A stretch of DNA of 64,000 nt, taken from Hygrocybe punicea (taxonomy: Eukaryota > Basidiomycota > Agaricomycetes > Agaricales > Hygrophoraceae). The position numbers were made by a program, and so were the translations under genes. Under the pieces are notes generated by a model. The model was not told where the DNA came from and did not search any database. It saw nothing but the letters and a program-made list of their open reading frames with translations. Of this stretch, positions 46,401 through 57,663 are shown one piece after another. Position 1 is the first letter of the stretch. Each line of letters starts with the position of its first letter. The stretch lies in the NCBI GenBank assembly GCA_963556145.1, contig OY744465.1, positions 4,402,001-4,466,000 of the forward strand, given 5' to 3'.

Positions 46401-49400
46401 GGGCGTAACGGAGGTGGTGGTGTCGATACGCGTGTTTTCGACGCGTTGGGGTGCGTGGGCGGGTCGTCCTGAGGCTGGCGAGGGCGCAAACGGTAGGGGC
46501 GCATCACGGTTCGCCTCCGGGGACGACAGCGTGTCCGTGGGTGCAAACGGGGGGCCATTTGAGCCGGAAACTAGGGGGGACGCATCGATACGCGTGTTAA
46601 CGTTGTGTTGGCGCGCGCGGACGCATTTTTCCGGGGACGGCGCGGGCGCAGACGATGGCGGCGTGTGTTGGAACACCCATGGGGACGATTGCGAGGGCGT
46701 ACGCGAAGACGGGGGCGGAAACGAGGCGGAAACGAGTGAGGACGCGTCAATATGCGTATTCACGTTGGACTTGCGCGCGCGGACGCGTTTACCTGCACGG
46801 CAACCGCGGAAACGGCGAGGAGGGGCGTACCTGGGACTGCACATGCAACAGCCGTTGCAATGCGCGCGCTTTCCTTCGACTACCGGGTCTCCGTTACTCG
46901 TTTGATGCGCGAGGCGCGCTCCATGTTGGACGGGTTCGTTGCGGCCGTTCTGGGGCTTTCCGGGCGCGGTTTTTCGAGCGGGATCTGTGGGGGGTCGTCT
47001 TCCGAGTCCGTTGGATGTGTTGAGATGAGTGTGGGTGGGGGAACTAGTGAAATAAATGGGAAAAGCGAAGGGGGGGGCATATTGAAGACCGTGTGACGTG
47101 GCTGTGACGGCGTGACAAAAAGGCAAAAGAGCCGTGTTCTGCAGCCAAGGAGGCGCAACTGGTACGAAGAAAGTATACTGAGGTGTCGAAAACATCGGGG
47201 ATGGGTCTAAGAGCTGACAGAAGACTAGGGGTGCTCGAAATGCTGACGAATATGGGGCGCTGTTGACTATGGGGCGCTGTTGCTGCCAGAAAGAGAGAGA
47301 AAGGTGTAAAAATGGTGAATTCAAAGAGGGAAAGGTGAAGTGAGCTTGACACTCCTCGCGGTGGGCTCCAGATGTGGTGAACGCGGCCTGGGTAGGCGCG
47401 GATTCGGGGTGTGCGAGATCGTTGTCCCTGGGGTCAAAACCCAAAACTCAACTTGTTTGTGACTATTTACAACAGCCACTACATACAAATAATAGAACAA
47501 ATAGAGAATATAGTAAAATGAGTGAATACGTACCCAGAGATATAGATGTCTCTACAACGGACCTCAACGAAACGATGGTGGATGTCGTGGATAATGACAC
47601 GTGCATTTTTTACCAACCCCATCTCTACATTCATATTGCGCATCAGAGAACAAATGGCACCGCGTTTGAGACGCAATGCGTGTGGAGGCGTACCACTGTG
47701 AGTCAGTTCTGCGAGATAGTTGGGGTTCATATTGTATGATTCTTCGCCAGCTTCTTTTATGCGGTCCGCGCTTAGAAAACAATCTGACAGGTCAATGAAC
47801 ATTGTTTCATGAAAGGTGTTCATTTTGTTGGCTTACGTTCAATGCCCTCAAGGAGGTGTAACATTTGTGAATTGAAACTGTCAACAAAGCAGTTTCTTGG
47901 GCTTAGGAACGCTCGTTGAAGGCAGGCAAAAGGGTTTTGCAGGATATGGGGTGGGTAGAGGAAATGGATCGCTTCATGTTCGTCGGAGACGCTTTCGAGG
48001 ATGTGCAACGCTGCGTTATCGTGTGTGAAGTCTTCACCAATCCTATCTACAAACGCAGTGAATTCAACATCGGGTGCGCTTCGGATGGGTGTATGGAGTG
48101 AAAGAGATTGAAATTCAAGCCATAAAGGTGCGCTCTTGATGGAGCCGAGCGCAGTTGCAGTTTGACCGTGTCCTTTCACGATGGGTGCCACTTGACGAAA
48201 ATCACCGACGCCGACGAACGGTATGCCGCCAAAGGGCCGATAATTTTTCATAATTTTTTGACAAATTTCGTTGACGCACAGGAAAACAGAGACATGTGCG
48301 CCGGGAAGCTCATCCCAAATTATGACCGCGGCGGCCACGATCAGTTTCGCTTGGTTGGAGTTGAGGACAATATCGGAATGCAGCTCAGCGTCGTTCTGGA
48401 GATTGGTTTGCAGATGTTGAGGTTTGTGATTTGGGAAATTATATGTTAAAGCTTACATTGGTGACAGGGATTCGGAAAAGTTTGTGAGCAGTTCGGCCCC
48501 GCTCGTATAAGGAAGCTGAAAGTGCACTTGTGCCGACGATTAGAGCGATGCATTGTAGAGATCTAACTTTTGTCGCGAGACCATCCACGACATATGTCTT
48601 TCCTCTGCCGGGTTTCCCTTCTATGAACAGCGGAGGGGCGTACATTTGGTCGTCCTTTTGATGGTCAAGTATGAGTTGGAGTGCCGTTTGATAAATGTGA
48701 GTTTGCTCGCTATTAAGATTGGATTTGATTTGTTGTGTGTTGCGTAGTAGGCGTTCGTGTTGTGTGCTAAAAAATTCGAGTTCGGATATAATTTCAGGGG
48801 AACGATGTTGAGGCTCGGGCAATCCGTAGTCTCGTAAGGATCTGCTGGCGTCTTGTAAGTAATGAGCAATCTGTTCGAGTGTGCAGTCTTTTCCCTGCTC
48901 ATCAGATTTGGTGTTCTGTATGTAGTCGGCTGACATCTCGTTTTGAAATTTCAGCCATAGAGGTAATGCACCATAACCTTCTAAAATTATAGAGGTGAAG
49001 AGGAAACGGAGTTGGGAAGGCATTCGATAGCATGCGACGGCTTCGGTGAGTGCATGAAAACCTTCATTGTTGTCGGTGAAGAGGCCTAGGTGGTAAGCGG
49101 CTTCTTGGTAGGTGTTGTAAGTGATGCCATCGAGGTGACGCATGTCTTTAAAGCTTCGGCCAGGCCTATGTGACAAAAGGGATCGTAGGTAGAAGAGTTC
49201 ACCTGCAGAAGGTGATATGGTTGTGAGGCGAGTGACTTTCGATCCGATTTTTCGTTTGGATACTAATTTTTTGGTCACATTGGGAATGTCAGTTTCTATG
49301 TATTCGTTTTCTTCCAGTACGTGGCTGGGTTGAAATGGGTATAAAACATATTGTTGAAAATAGTCGTCGTATTTAAGGGAATTGAAGATGGAGTCAGCAG

Positions 49401-51551
49401 GTCTATGAAAGTAACGGATGAGTAGAGACGTGCTGTGGGTGTCATTTGATTTGGAGCCTTGAAATTTAGGCAAGTTAGCGTTTGGTAGGTGGATGGGCAA
49501 GCACGCGACGCTAGGCTCTTTGTAGGTGAGATCGAAGCCAATAATTCTCCATGCAGCTTCAGGAGAACATAGGTATCGCCCCTGGACATAGTCTTCAATT
49601 TCATTAAAGATGTCGTTTTTTTTCCTTTTTACAGAATACCATGTATTGTCGGGGCCTTTGTGTAAATACTTGTAAAGGTACGTGAAGACGACGGATGTGA
49701 AAACGACATCGACGTATATGTGGCAGTCGAGTTGGTCGATCAGGTGTGGAATGTGAGGGGCAATCCATAAGTCGTCGTTGGTGCGACGCCGGTAGTGAAG
49801 TCGGCCATCATCGTCGATCCAGGTGGTGTGCGTGATGGGATGTGGGAAGCCATAGATGCAACGATTGCCGTGACGACATCGGCTGTTTTCAGTCATCAAA
49901 TGGTCAGATGAATGTGTCATCCGCTTCTTTATTTTCATGCGAAGCTGGAGGTTGTCCGTTGGTAATTCAGCCTTTATGATCATGTCGATACAGGAGAATG
50001 GGAGTTTGGGATGCAACTTTTAATATAAAATACAGTGTGAGGGCGGCAAGGAACATAGCAATTTGTAAAGCTGACCTTAACGACGATGTGTGCATGTGGT
50101 AAGCCTCTTTTTTGGAATTCAATGACTTTGATGATATAGATGCAAACACCGAACTTGGTCTTCAAGAGGTCGATAAGACGTTGGAGACGTAGCTTGAAAG
50201 CTCTGATGACAATTACGGGTGTGTCAGCGGCAGACTGACCGGCACGCAGGCATTCCTTGATTTCAGGCCAATCTGGGTTGCAGGTCATGGTTATGAACAT
50301 AGACGGCTTGCCATAAGTGCGTGCGAGGGCTAAACTGTCTGCAGTTTGTTCTGAGGCCCATTTGGAGGAACCTATGAAGCTAGCAGGGAGTGTTATGTCA
50401 TCAGCTGCATCTTCATCGTGGTCTGAATTTTTCGCATCTTCGTTCCTTTTTTGCAGACTCTCTTTAATAAAATTCAGACGTTGTTCCTCGATGCGTGAAT
50501 ACATATCGCATAGATACTCGGAAGATAAGCGGCCAAAGATAAGAAAACGTTCTTCACATAGAATGCGACATCGATACCAAAGTCGTTGGGTGAGAGCAGG
50601 TGTGATAGGATGTACACTGCTGTCATTGGGTGAGGTCAGTCTCCAGCTGGGGGTGCCATGAGGAAATAGGAGGGGATATTGGAGTGGCTCATAGTGGCGA
50701 CTGAGGGAGGGCATGAATGTTGGCGCTAAGTCCGAATTTTTCCAGATAAGGATGGTTCGGGGACAGACAACATTGGAAGCATTGGCATGCATGATGGCCG
50801 TGAAATCGCCAGTGGAGGAGATGTCTCCCAATTCGAGTGCGGAACAGTTTTCTTCGGAGGTGTTATAAAAAAGCTTTAAATGTTGCAAGTACGGGTTGCA
50901 TTCTAATAAGTCGTCTCTGAAAGCGTGTGTCCATGAGAGAGGGACGTTAAAGTCGCTGGCATTTGTTTCGCGTTCGTTCTCGTCATATAAAAACCAATGC
51001 ATGCTGTGGTGGCCAGCTTTCACATCGAAAATTCGGTGATAGGTTCTACCTGTGATTGCAACTGAAGCGATTCCAGTGTGAAAGTGCATGAAGCCTTTAG
51101 TGGCCCCGATTGCCGTAAATGAGAAAAGATTATTGAGACGTCGAGAATCTTTTGAGATTTTTTTGGAATGTCTTGGATCTTGAATGATGGCATGTAATCG
51201 GTGCGGTAAAGGGGGGAGCTGAGGTATAAGCCACTTTCCTTTGTTGCAACAGAAGCCATCACTTTCAGCTTTGAGTAACGACGCGCCGCAAATGTGACAG
51301 TTACGGTTCCAAACAGATGGCCGCCATCGCAAATGCCGCATATGGTTGTCAAATGTTTCCCACCATGGGGGTTCCGAAGTGGATGACGTTTGGTTGAGAA
51401 TATCCTGTTGTTGGCACAGTGATTGTGAGTGAAAAGACGTTGGAAAGCTACACACTTTGTGGGATCTTTTTCGGACATTGTCGTCGTCATGTTTCTTTTC
51501 AGCACGTCTTTTTTTGCTGCGAATACGTTCAGCTTCGAGAGAGAGTGGCAT
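43491..51551 (-). CDS. Helitron Rep/helicase, interrupted by two nested elements
   Basis: The start MPLSLEAERIRSKKRRAEKK leads to a Helitron_like_N region (SKWASEQTADSLALARTYGK, MFITMTCNPDWPEI). The HUH nuclease has FQKRGLPHAHIVVK (H-x-H) and, after an intron at about 50,020-50,078, the two-Tyr motif FTYLYKYLHKGPD. The PIF1-type helicase follows: Walker A FIEGKPGRGKTYVVD, then after an intron (48,398-48,458) Walker B VIIWDELPGAH and GVGDFRQVAPIV. An intron near 47,767-47,831 leads to IKEAGEESYNMNPNYLAELT. The frame then stops at EVR where the LTR element sits (45,517-47,556), resumes as VINNRTGALGSIHCIPRITF, stops again at the TIR element (43,735-45,430), and resumes SWTVVRLQAPLRLAYACTF. The final motif is GQLYTALSRVRKRTDC; stop at 43491. 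All catalytic motifs are present but split. Confidence 0.88.
43735..45430. mobile_element. Non-autonomous TIR DNA transposon nested in the Helitron helicase
   Basis: The ends are imperfect inverted repeats: left CATCAGAAGATTTACATATG, right (reverse complement) CATCAGAAGTGTTACATGTC. TT flanks both sides (43733-43734, 45431-45432). Removing the element plus one TT restores the helicase frame as PAYTSWTVVR. The right subterminal 240 bp are full of AAGC/GCTTTT and AAGCTTAT-type motifs (CGTGCTTTTCGTGCTTAA, TAAGCTGG), and the left has CTTTTCAGTGCTTTTCAGTG. Such subterminal repeats resemble CMC/Plavaka-like elements. No transposase is recognisable in the 1.7 kb interior, so it would depend on an enzyme elsewhere. 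Confidence 0.78.
45517..45700 (-). repeat. LTR (3' LTR of the nested minus-strand element)
   Basis: This 184-bp sequence begins TGTGGTGAACGCGGCC and ends GATGTCTCTACA on the plus strand, so it has TG...CA ends. It is nearly identical to 47373-47556; I noted a single difference (GTGCAAGAT versus GTGCGAGAT). ACGG directly precedes it and directly follows the other copy. Confidence 0.88.
45846..47444 (-). CDS. 532-residue Pro/Ser/Arg-rich ORF of the nested LTR element, starting inside the LTR
   Basis: One uninterrupted ORF starts at 47444 within the 5' LTR (MGFDPRDNDLAHPESAPTQA) and runs through most of the interior. The protein is low complexity. It has repeated blocks of the type SPE(K/N)(C/R)(V/A)-x-(A/T)RQ-x-N-x-NTRIDAS and SVS-x-FRPPSPSTPSPSSQEA, and ends with a leucine-rich helix (LLALESALLSLKALKVLEQK, then LVKLVDRLEKLEDFVL) that could form a coiled coil. 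No zinc knuckle or enzyme motif is visible. It could be a degenerate gag-like structural protein. Long GC-rich repeats can keep several frames open by chance, so expression is not certain. Confidence 0.5.
   Translation of the reverse strand: MGFDPRDNDLAHPESAPTQAAFTTSGAHREECQAHFTFPSLNSPFLHLSLSFWQQQRPIVNSAPYSSAFRAPLVFCQLLDPSPMFSTPQYTFFVPVAPPWLQNTALLPFCHAVTATSHGLQYAPPFAFPIYFTSSPTHTHLNTSNGLGRRPPTDPARKTAPGKPQNGRNEPVQHGARLAHQTSNGDPVVEGKRAHCNGCCMCSPRYAPPRRFRGCRAGKRVRARKSNVNTHIDASSLVSASFPPPSSRTPSQSSPWVFQHTPPSSAPAPSPEKCVRARQHNVNTRIDASPLVSGSNGPPFAPTDTLSSPEANRDAPLPFAPSPASGRPAHAPQRVENTRIDTTTSVTPSFRPPSPSTPSPSSQEASRDMPPPFEPASSPGIRASAPQTPFSTSAPVSASVSPPFRPAFASTASTSSLEANRYTPPPSVPAPSPENRADTQRTPFLTCPSVSALVSPLCRLPSTSPPSPLSPEAGQGMPPSSTFATDDIPAVTLLALESALLSLKALKVLEQKLVKLVDRLEKLEDFVLEDSC
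47373..47556 (-). repeat. LTR (5' LTR of the nested minus-strand element)
   Basis: Partner of the 45517-45700 repeat, same orientation, 184 bp, TG...CA ends. The start codon of the internal ORF lies inside it. The Helitron helicase coding sequence begins directly after the last base of the flanking ACGG. Confidence 0.88.
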
Positions 51552-51956
51552 CGTTGGTGTGAGTGCAAAAGTTGGAGGGAACTACGAATTGATTATAGGA
51601 AGCGAAGGATATGTTGACGTATGAGTGAGACATGGTTAGTGAGAGCGATCGGGATGATCGAGATGCTAGATTTTGTGTTGGGAGAAGGATATAACACACG
51701 AAGGGACGGAGAGAGGGATTCATAAACATTGAAACATGAATTCACACGCAACAAATGCAGTGGAAGGACAAAGGAGGGGGCTGACGCATATGCATGTGTT
51801 ATTTTGGGGCCGCGTGTGGATGTTGATTCGGATCAGGATGAGGATGTCGGACGGAGTGGTAATAGTAAGTTGCGAAATTCATTTTTACATTCGTCTTGTT
51901 CTTACAGAAAATCAGCATATTGGCGTGTACATAATATGGATGGGAAGGCATTAACA

Positions 51957-53075
51957 TCATGGTTCTTCTTTGACACGAAGTCTTTTCTTAGAGTGCGAAG
52001 AACTGGCAGGTACAGGTGTGTCATCGGCAGGGGGTTCAGGCTGTGGAAAGTCTTGCGCAGACGTTGAAGGTTTAGAGGAAGACGCCGTACGCGTTGAGGT
52101 CCAATTAAACTTTGAAGGTTTGCCTGTTTGGGAGATGAGTGGAGGGCACGCGAGTAAGTAGGAGAAGCAGTGTACGTGCCTTTCCCTTTGCCGGGAGACG
52201 TTGGAAGGGCAGCAGTATCTGTTGCAGGAAAACCGATGTCTCGGACATCGAGGGCCATTCTTTTGATAATTTCGTCACCTTGTGTGGAAATGGAGGGACC
52301 GCATATGCAGCCAGTAATTGATATGGTGGCGCCTTGACGTGGGGTAGGAGATTTCTGTGCGAAACGACGGCTGGCAGGCGAAAAGCTCGCTGAGAAGCCA
52401 GCTGTGCGGGAGGAGCCCATGAACCATTGTTTTACGTCAATCTGGAATTCACGTTCACTAATTTGCGGGCCAGACTGTGGATGAAGGCGCTTAAGTGGGA
52501 AAGGACTGTGGGCGGAAGAAAGAAGCACTTACGACACCGCATATTGTGATGAAAGGTTGTAAGGGACTTAAATCAGGAGCACCAGAGACGGCATGTAATT
52601 GTTCAGCTTCAATGCAGAACTCATAATCAGCTGGAGTGAAGTCGTCTCCAACTGGAAGGGAGGAATCAATTGACGAAAGGCGGCCTTGTACAAAGTAAAG
52701 GCCGTCAATGATTTCTGTTTTTGAGAAAGGAAGAAAATGATAGAGGACGGCGTTGACGGTTTCAATATTGGAGTTTTCTGTAAAGCCGATGACAATTTCA
52801 GCATCCATCGTGACCGTCCTTGGTTTGTCAGGAAAGAGTTTGCGAACGTTAGACAAAGGGAGTAGGCCGAACAGTTGGGCAGTCCCAGGCATTGTTGAAA
52901 GAGAGTAGATAGCTTTAGCAGCATTATTTATGTCAGCGGAGGTGAAAGATGAGCCGATGATGAAACGCGGAGGTGCGTGCGCAAAGCATGTGGAGCGATC
53001 ATGGGGGGGCCATTGACAATGGACAGCGGTGGAGAGAAAGGATCTTGATGTTGTTTTCTGAATAAGATATTTCAA
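51957..53075 (-). CDS. Companion ORF of the Helitron, unrecognised
   Basis: At least two exons on the same strand just upstream of the Rep/helicase gene. The first reads MPGTAQLFGLLPLSNVRKLF (start at 52892, or further up at 53075), then YHFLPFSKTEIIDGLYFVQG and FTPADYEFCIEAEQLHAVSG. After an intron near 52,490-52,540 comes SEREFQIDVKQWFMGSSRTA and GATISITGCICGPSISTQGD. The tail is Ser/Pro-rich with a nuclear-localisation-like end (SHSKKRLRVKEEP) and TGA at 51957; reaching that tail needs one further splice near 52,100. Strand, spacing and lack of any host homologue I know suggest it belongs to the Helitron. Some plant Helitrons carry an RPA-like ssDNA-binding ORF, but I cannot show an OB fold here. 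Confidence 0.5.
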
Positions 53076-53872
53076 AGATGACGATGGGCATGAAGCGCAT
53101 ATATGTCAGATGGAAGGCCAATCACATTAGCGGAGAGAACATGACGCACGATTTTCTTCACCCATGGGCCCCATCCTCCCCTCGAAAACCGGCACACATA
53201 TAAGACGGGATGGGGTTTAATTTTCAAGACCATTCGCAGTATCATCATACGCACCACTGTGACATATGAAAAAGATGATCCGAATGGGAAGAGAGAGAGG
53301 ATGATGGGGATTGGAAAGCAGGTGTGATTGTAGGGAGCAGAAAGGTAGCGAAGGCAAACGGGGAGGGAGGCAGAGGTGGAAAACGGTGTTTAGGGATGGG
53401 GGGTAGGAAAAACGAAAGGGGGTCACGTTGGTGGTCGGTCACCTGCCAGCCGTAAAAATAATACATTCAGAAATCTTATCACGTGCACTCCGATCTTTCG
53501 TTTCGGCAGTGACTCGGACAATACAGTACTGGGGCGAGTGCCAGTGTATTTTGGTTTGACTGACATTTCACCAATCCCAGACAATTCGTCCATGCACTAT
53601 TCAAATGACTATCGATCCAAAATGTCATTCCGACAATCGCAAACATCGTCCGGCCAATTGTTGCGGTGGAAAGGCTACATCCTGAGAGCATTATTAATGC
53701 CACCAACCTATCCGCAATGTTCAGTTCAACCCCCAGACAACTACTGCAAGGCGAAGTATGGGTGATCCATATTCTGCGACCTTGTCTGTTCTTATGCATA
53801 TTCAGATAGTGAAGGTAAAGCGTTATCTGTCATCTACAACTTTGACGGGAAACTTTCACCGTCTTGTAGTAT

Positions 53873-55110
53873 ATGCATGGTATGTCTCCAATATCCAACT
53901 GTTATACAACTTTGAGTCCAAACATCCCTGAATTCGAAGTTGTTAGCCTAGCGGTTTTGGTGTGTAGTTGTTCATTCATATAACACTGCAGATGCTGATT
54001 TGATTTCAAGGTCTTTGACTACTTCCTCACCGGTCTCACCCTTGATCGTGAGGTATTCCATCTGTAGCCCATGTATATCTTGCCAGGTAATCTAATGCCA
54101 TCACAGGTAACTCTGATCTGGAAATCGAAATGGGGGATCGGAAAAGTGTTGTTCTTTCTCGCACGTTATCCTACTTTTTTTGATGTTTCATTGTCTCTGT
54201 ACTGTAAGCTTCTTTCGTTCCTGATCTTAACTTTGGAGTGATAAAGACATCAGTTTATCTAGCTTCTTGTATATCTCCTGATGTGAGTTCCCTTTCTCGT
54301 TGCTGTCCAAGTATGCAACCCATTTTCAGAGATGTTCATCCCTTTACGTCGTGGGAGTATGTAAGTGGTAACTATTATGTTTTCTGTTTATTTCTGACAT
54401 CTTCCGACCGCTAAGGGGCGCTCATATTCGGCATAAACATGTCAGAAGGTCAATATCATGCTCAGCGCATTTACAACTAATAAGATCGGTAATATTCCAG
54501 CCATTCTTTTTGTTCAGACCTATGCTTTATACGCCGGTGGCAGAAAGATGCTCACCTTCTTAGTGATACTGTATGTGGTGCGTGCCACAACATTCAGTGG
54601 TCTACTTTTAAGCTGACCTAGTATTGTGCGACAGGTAACATTATTACCAGTCACAATTGTCACCTATCTATACCTCCGCTCAGTCAAGTGTACGCTCTGC
54701 CATTGCCCAATATCACATGCATGTACTTCATATATTACAGTTGGTCCGTCTCCAATGCCAGGGGTAATTCATTGTTACCAAACGGCCTCGAGCACGATTG
54801 GCTTGGTTAATTTGGTTTTGCTTATGGCACAGGAAACGAGTAAGTTCTCGGCTTGCCTTACGATGATGTGGCTCACCATAATCGTCATAGTCAGTGTCTG
54901 TCTCATCCTGTACCAAGGTATAAGAACAATTCGTTCTTTACAAAGTCCTTTACCGGGACGGGTTATTATACTTATCTACCTATTGGGTGGGTCTCAAGTG
55001 GCTGGTAAAAACCAATAATTCTCATTTAAAGGCAGTCATCTCTGTAGGAAATATTATAGTTATGACTGCTGGACTGGTATGTCTTCTACTACCCTGATAG
55101 CGAGGGAATG
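53873..55110 (+). CDS. DUF6533 seven-helix membrane protein gene, 3' end lost to a hAT insertion
   Basis: Short exons assemble to SLAVLVFDYFLTGLTLDRE, VTLIWKSKWGIGKVLFFLAR, YPTFFDVSLSLY, then an exon with ILFVQTYALYAGGRKMLTFL, and VTLLPVTIVTYLYLRSVKC. Later exons give LMAQETSKFSACLTMMWLTI and AVISVGNIIVMTAGL. This is the DUF6533 family, multi-pass membrane proteins expanded in Agaricomycetes and of unknown function. The gene then enters an intron (GTATGT at about 55,074), and the left inverted repeat of the hAT element begins at 55,122 before any acceptor. The family's last segment is therefore absent here and would lie beyond the right edge. The start at about 53,873-53,882 is a guess. Confidence 0.65.
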
Positions 55111-55121
55111 TATGGAAACCG

Positions 55122-55510
55122 AGAGTGATCAGCTAGTTTTCGGATCTGCCGTGTCAAGTCCGACGCGGCATGGCATCAAGACCCGGGACACCATTCCTTA
55201 GTGTTCTGAGTCACTCACTTTAAGAAAGTCTGTAATTATTTTCTTTCAATCTTTGAAAACAGATACTAGTCTGAATGGTCCCTGCTATAAGCCATTTGAC
55301 TCACAAATGCTGAGTCCTAGAATGCATAACAAATGACTACAAAAGTCATAAGTAAATGAAAGAAATAATGAAAGGCATCTAGCTCACCTCAGCATTTACA
55401 TGAATCAAATGGCTTCATTGTTATGGGACATCTTAGGGATGGCTCCAGCAAGTCAGACAACTATCAAGGGATCAGAGAGTAATGAGACTCAAGGATGAAT
55501 TACAAACAGA
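55122..55510 (+). repeat. Long left terminal inverted repeat of the hAT element
   Basis: From AGAGTGATCAGCTAGTTTTC to CAAGGATGAATTACAA this matches the reverse complement of 63593-64000 over almost its whole length, with scattered substitutions and a few short indels. The two copies face each other around the transposase gene. Confidence 0.88.
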
Positions 55511-57663
55511 AGAGAAAACAGAAAGTTCAATAGTACAAGAGTAGACAACTGAGGGATGAGAACCAGACTAATTCTAATGAATCACATACTGACTATAGCC
55601 TTTTATACATCAAGGACTCAAGGATGGGCTTCTTGGTTTCCTGTGGTGTAGAGATTGATATCTCTGTGAACTCTGATCTCTCATACTTTCCCTTCATCTC
55701 CCTTCCTTTCATCTCCCTTCCCCTCACATTTAGTGTATGTCACAGGTGTGGGTTTACCTGCGGTGTCACAGGTACAGGTGCCACAGGTTCAGGTGTGGTG
55801 TTAAATTTTCCCACCTGCCGGCACACCGGACCTGTTACCGTGGGTTCACGGTTTTGTCATGATCACACAGTGACACCTTTGTTTGTCGTCGCTGACGACT
55901 CGGAGATCCATCATCTCGTTGCTGGATTCAGGACTTTATGCCTTCAATGGCCAGCGACAGCCCTCCATCACCGGATCCTGATGATTGGGTACCAAGCACT
56001 GGCAACATAATTGCGGTGCGTGCGACTAGTGTCTTGTCTTCTCAGATCATTTTTTTCCAGCCTTGTCTCGCCCAAGTCGATATCATGCTCTCGATCATCA
56101 ATTGTAGCCCTGTCTCACAGGACTCACATGTATCTCTTATTGTGTCTCATTTTCTTAACATTGCGCTTGGATCAGCGGTGGGTGTTTCACTCTCTCAAGA
56201 CTGACAATTGGGCTTATCAATACCAAGCAGCATCTCTCCACTCTGTTATTGTATGGCGCCATGGGCCCCCTTTCGACCCGAGCCTTGATAAAGCCGTTGG
56301 CCGTGTTTCCTGCTCCCCATCCAATCATGGCCCATCCCAGCTCAGCTACTGCTCAATCTGAATCACCCCCACTCTCTATACCTGTCAGCGATGATGAAGT
56401 TCAATCTGTTCAAGCCTCGGAAGGCACACAAAAGGAGATGGATGAGCAGGAACTCAGTGAGTATGACTTTGGCTCGTTTCGAGTGCTGCTAATGCCTGGG
56501 GATCGTCAGCTCGTCTCAAAGAGTCTTGGCGCTCACCCGTTTACCAAATTTTCAATAGCAATGTCACTGCTGGCTACGAAAAAGGACGCAAGTATCATTT
56601 CTTCAAGTGTGCTGCGCCGCGATGCCGCAACAAAGGTCTCCACGGTGTTCGGCGTTTCCAAGATTCGAAGGACCGCAGTGAAACATCCAATCTGAAGTCC
56701 CACGCTGTGCGATGCTTCAGTGAGGACGTCGTCGATGCAGCGTTTGGTTCCAAACCGACACCTGTCAGTCAGGACGGTTCCATCTTTGCCAGCTTCGCCC
56801 GACAAGGCCAGGCACCTGTCAAAGTCACCCATCGCATGCATACCTCTGAAGAAATGGGAGCTCATCTTGCCTGCTGGTGTGTTGAAAGTGCCCAGCCCAC
56901 CAAGATCGTTTCTGACCCTCAGTTCATCACGATAATGAAGGCTGGCCGTCCATCCACCGTCATTCCCTCTCCAGCTACTGTCAGATGGGACATCAAGGCA
57001 GCGTTTGAGCGGTGCCACGAACGTATTGACAAGATTCTCAAGGAACACTCTGGCCAAGTCCACTTTGCTACCGATGCCTGGACAGCTCCCAATCATCAAG
57101 CCTTTGTGGCCTGGACTGTTCATCTCCACCAAGATGGACATATTCTCACTTTTCTTCTCGACGTAGTGGAGGTGCCGGAGTCCCACATGGGTGCTACTCT
57201 TGCGCATCAGTTCCACGATATGCTCACAAGGCACGGTCTCGAGCAGAAGGTTAGTGTGCCCATCTTTATTCACAAATGGGAATCTAAACTCGTCCCTCAG
57301 ATACTTTCCTTTACAGCTGACAACGCTTCGAACAATCTCACGCAAGCAGCTAAACTGGACGGTCTCCCCAACTCCTTCGAGGCAGTCAATCAAATACGAT
57401 GTTTCAATCACATGATGCATCTTTCAGCGGTGGCGCTCGTAAAGTCATGCAGTGGCAATCAACATGATGGCCAGACTGCCAATATAGTGGGAGGCAGTGA
57501 GGGCAGTGAGTTGCCGTTTGAAGGCGAAGATGCTGATGATGACGATCCCAAACCTGATGAGGCATCTGATGCTGGCGATGACGATCCTGATGATGTGGAT
57601 CCATTTGAGGAGCTGAATGAGGATGAAAGGGAAGAGCTTGAGAGCAACACCGAGACGGTGACT

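Larger units (their letters stand above)
45517..47556 (-). mobile_element. Non-autonomous LTR element (TRIM-like) nested in the Helitron
   Basis: A 2,040-bp element flanked by 184-bp LTRs with TG...CA ends. ACGG flanks both sides (45513-45516, 47557-47560) as a 4-bp target duplication. Read on the minus strand, two bases after the 5' LTR there is TGGAGCCCACCGCGAGG, which has the form of a tRNA primer-binding site (begins TGG). The interior carries one Pro/Ser/Arg-rich ORF but no protease, reverse transcriptase or integrase, so the element cannot move alone. It interrupts the Helitron helicase; removing the element plus one ACGG restores the frame as VEVRVINNRTG. The near-identical LTRs point to a recent insertion. 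Confidence 0.82.
43400..53300 (-). mobile_element. Helitron rolling-circle transposon with nested insertions
   Basis: A minus-strand element carries a Rep/helicase gene (51551 to 43491) and an upstream companion ORF (53075-51957). The ends are estimates: the 3' end must fall between the helicase stop (43491) and RIO1 (43367), and the 5' end lies near 53,250-53,470. I could not identify the terminal TC and CTRR bases or the 3' hairpin with confidence. The element is enlarged by two nested insertions, so its own length is about 6 kb. Confidence 0.8.
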
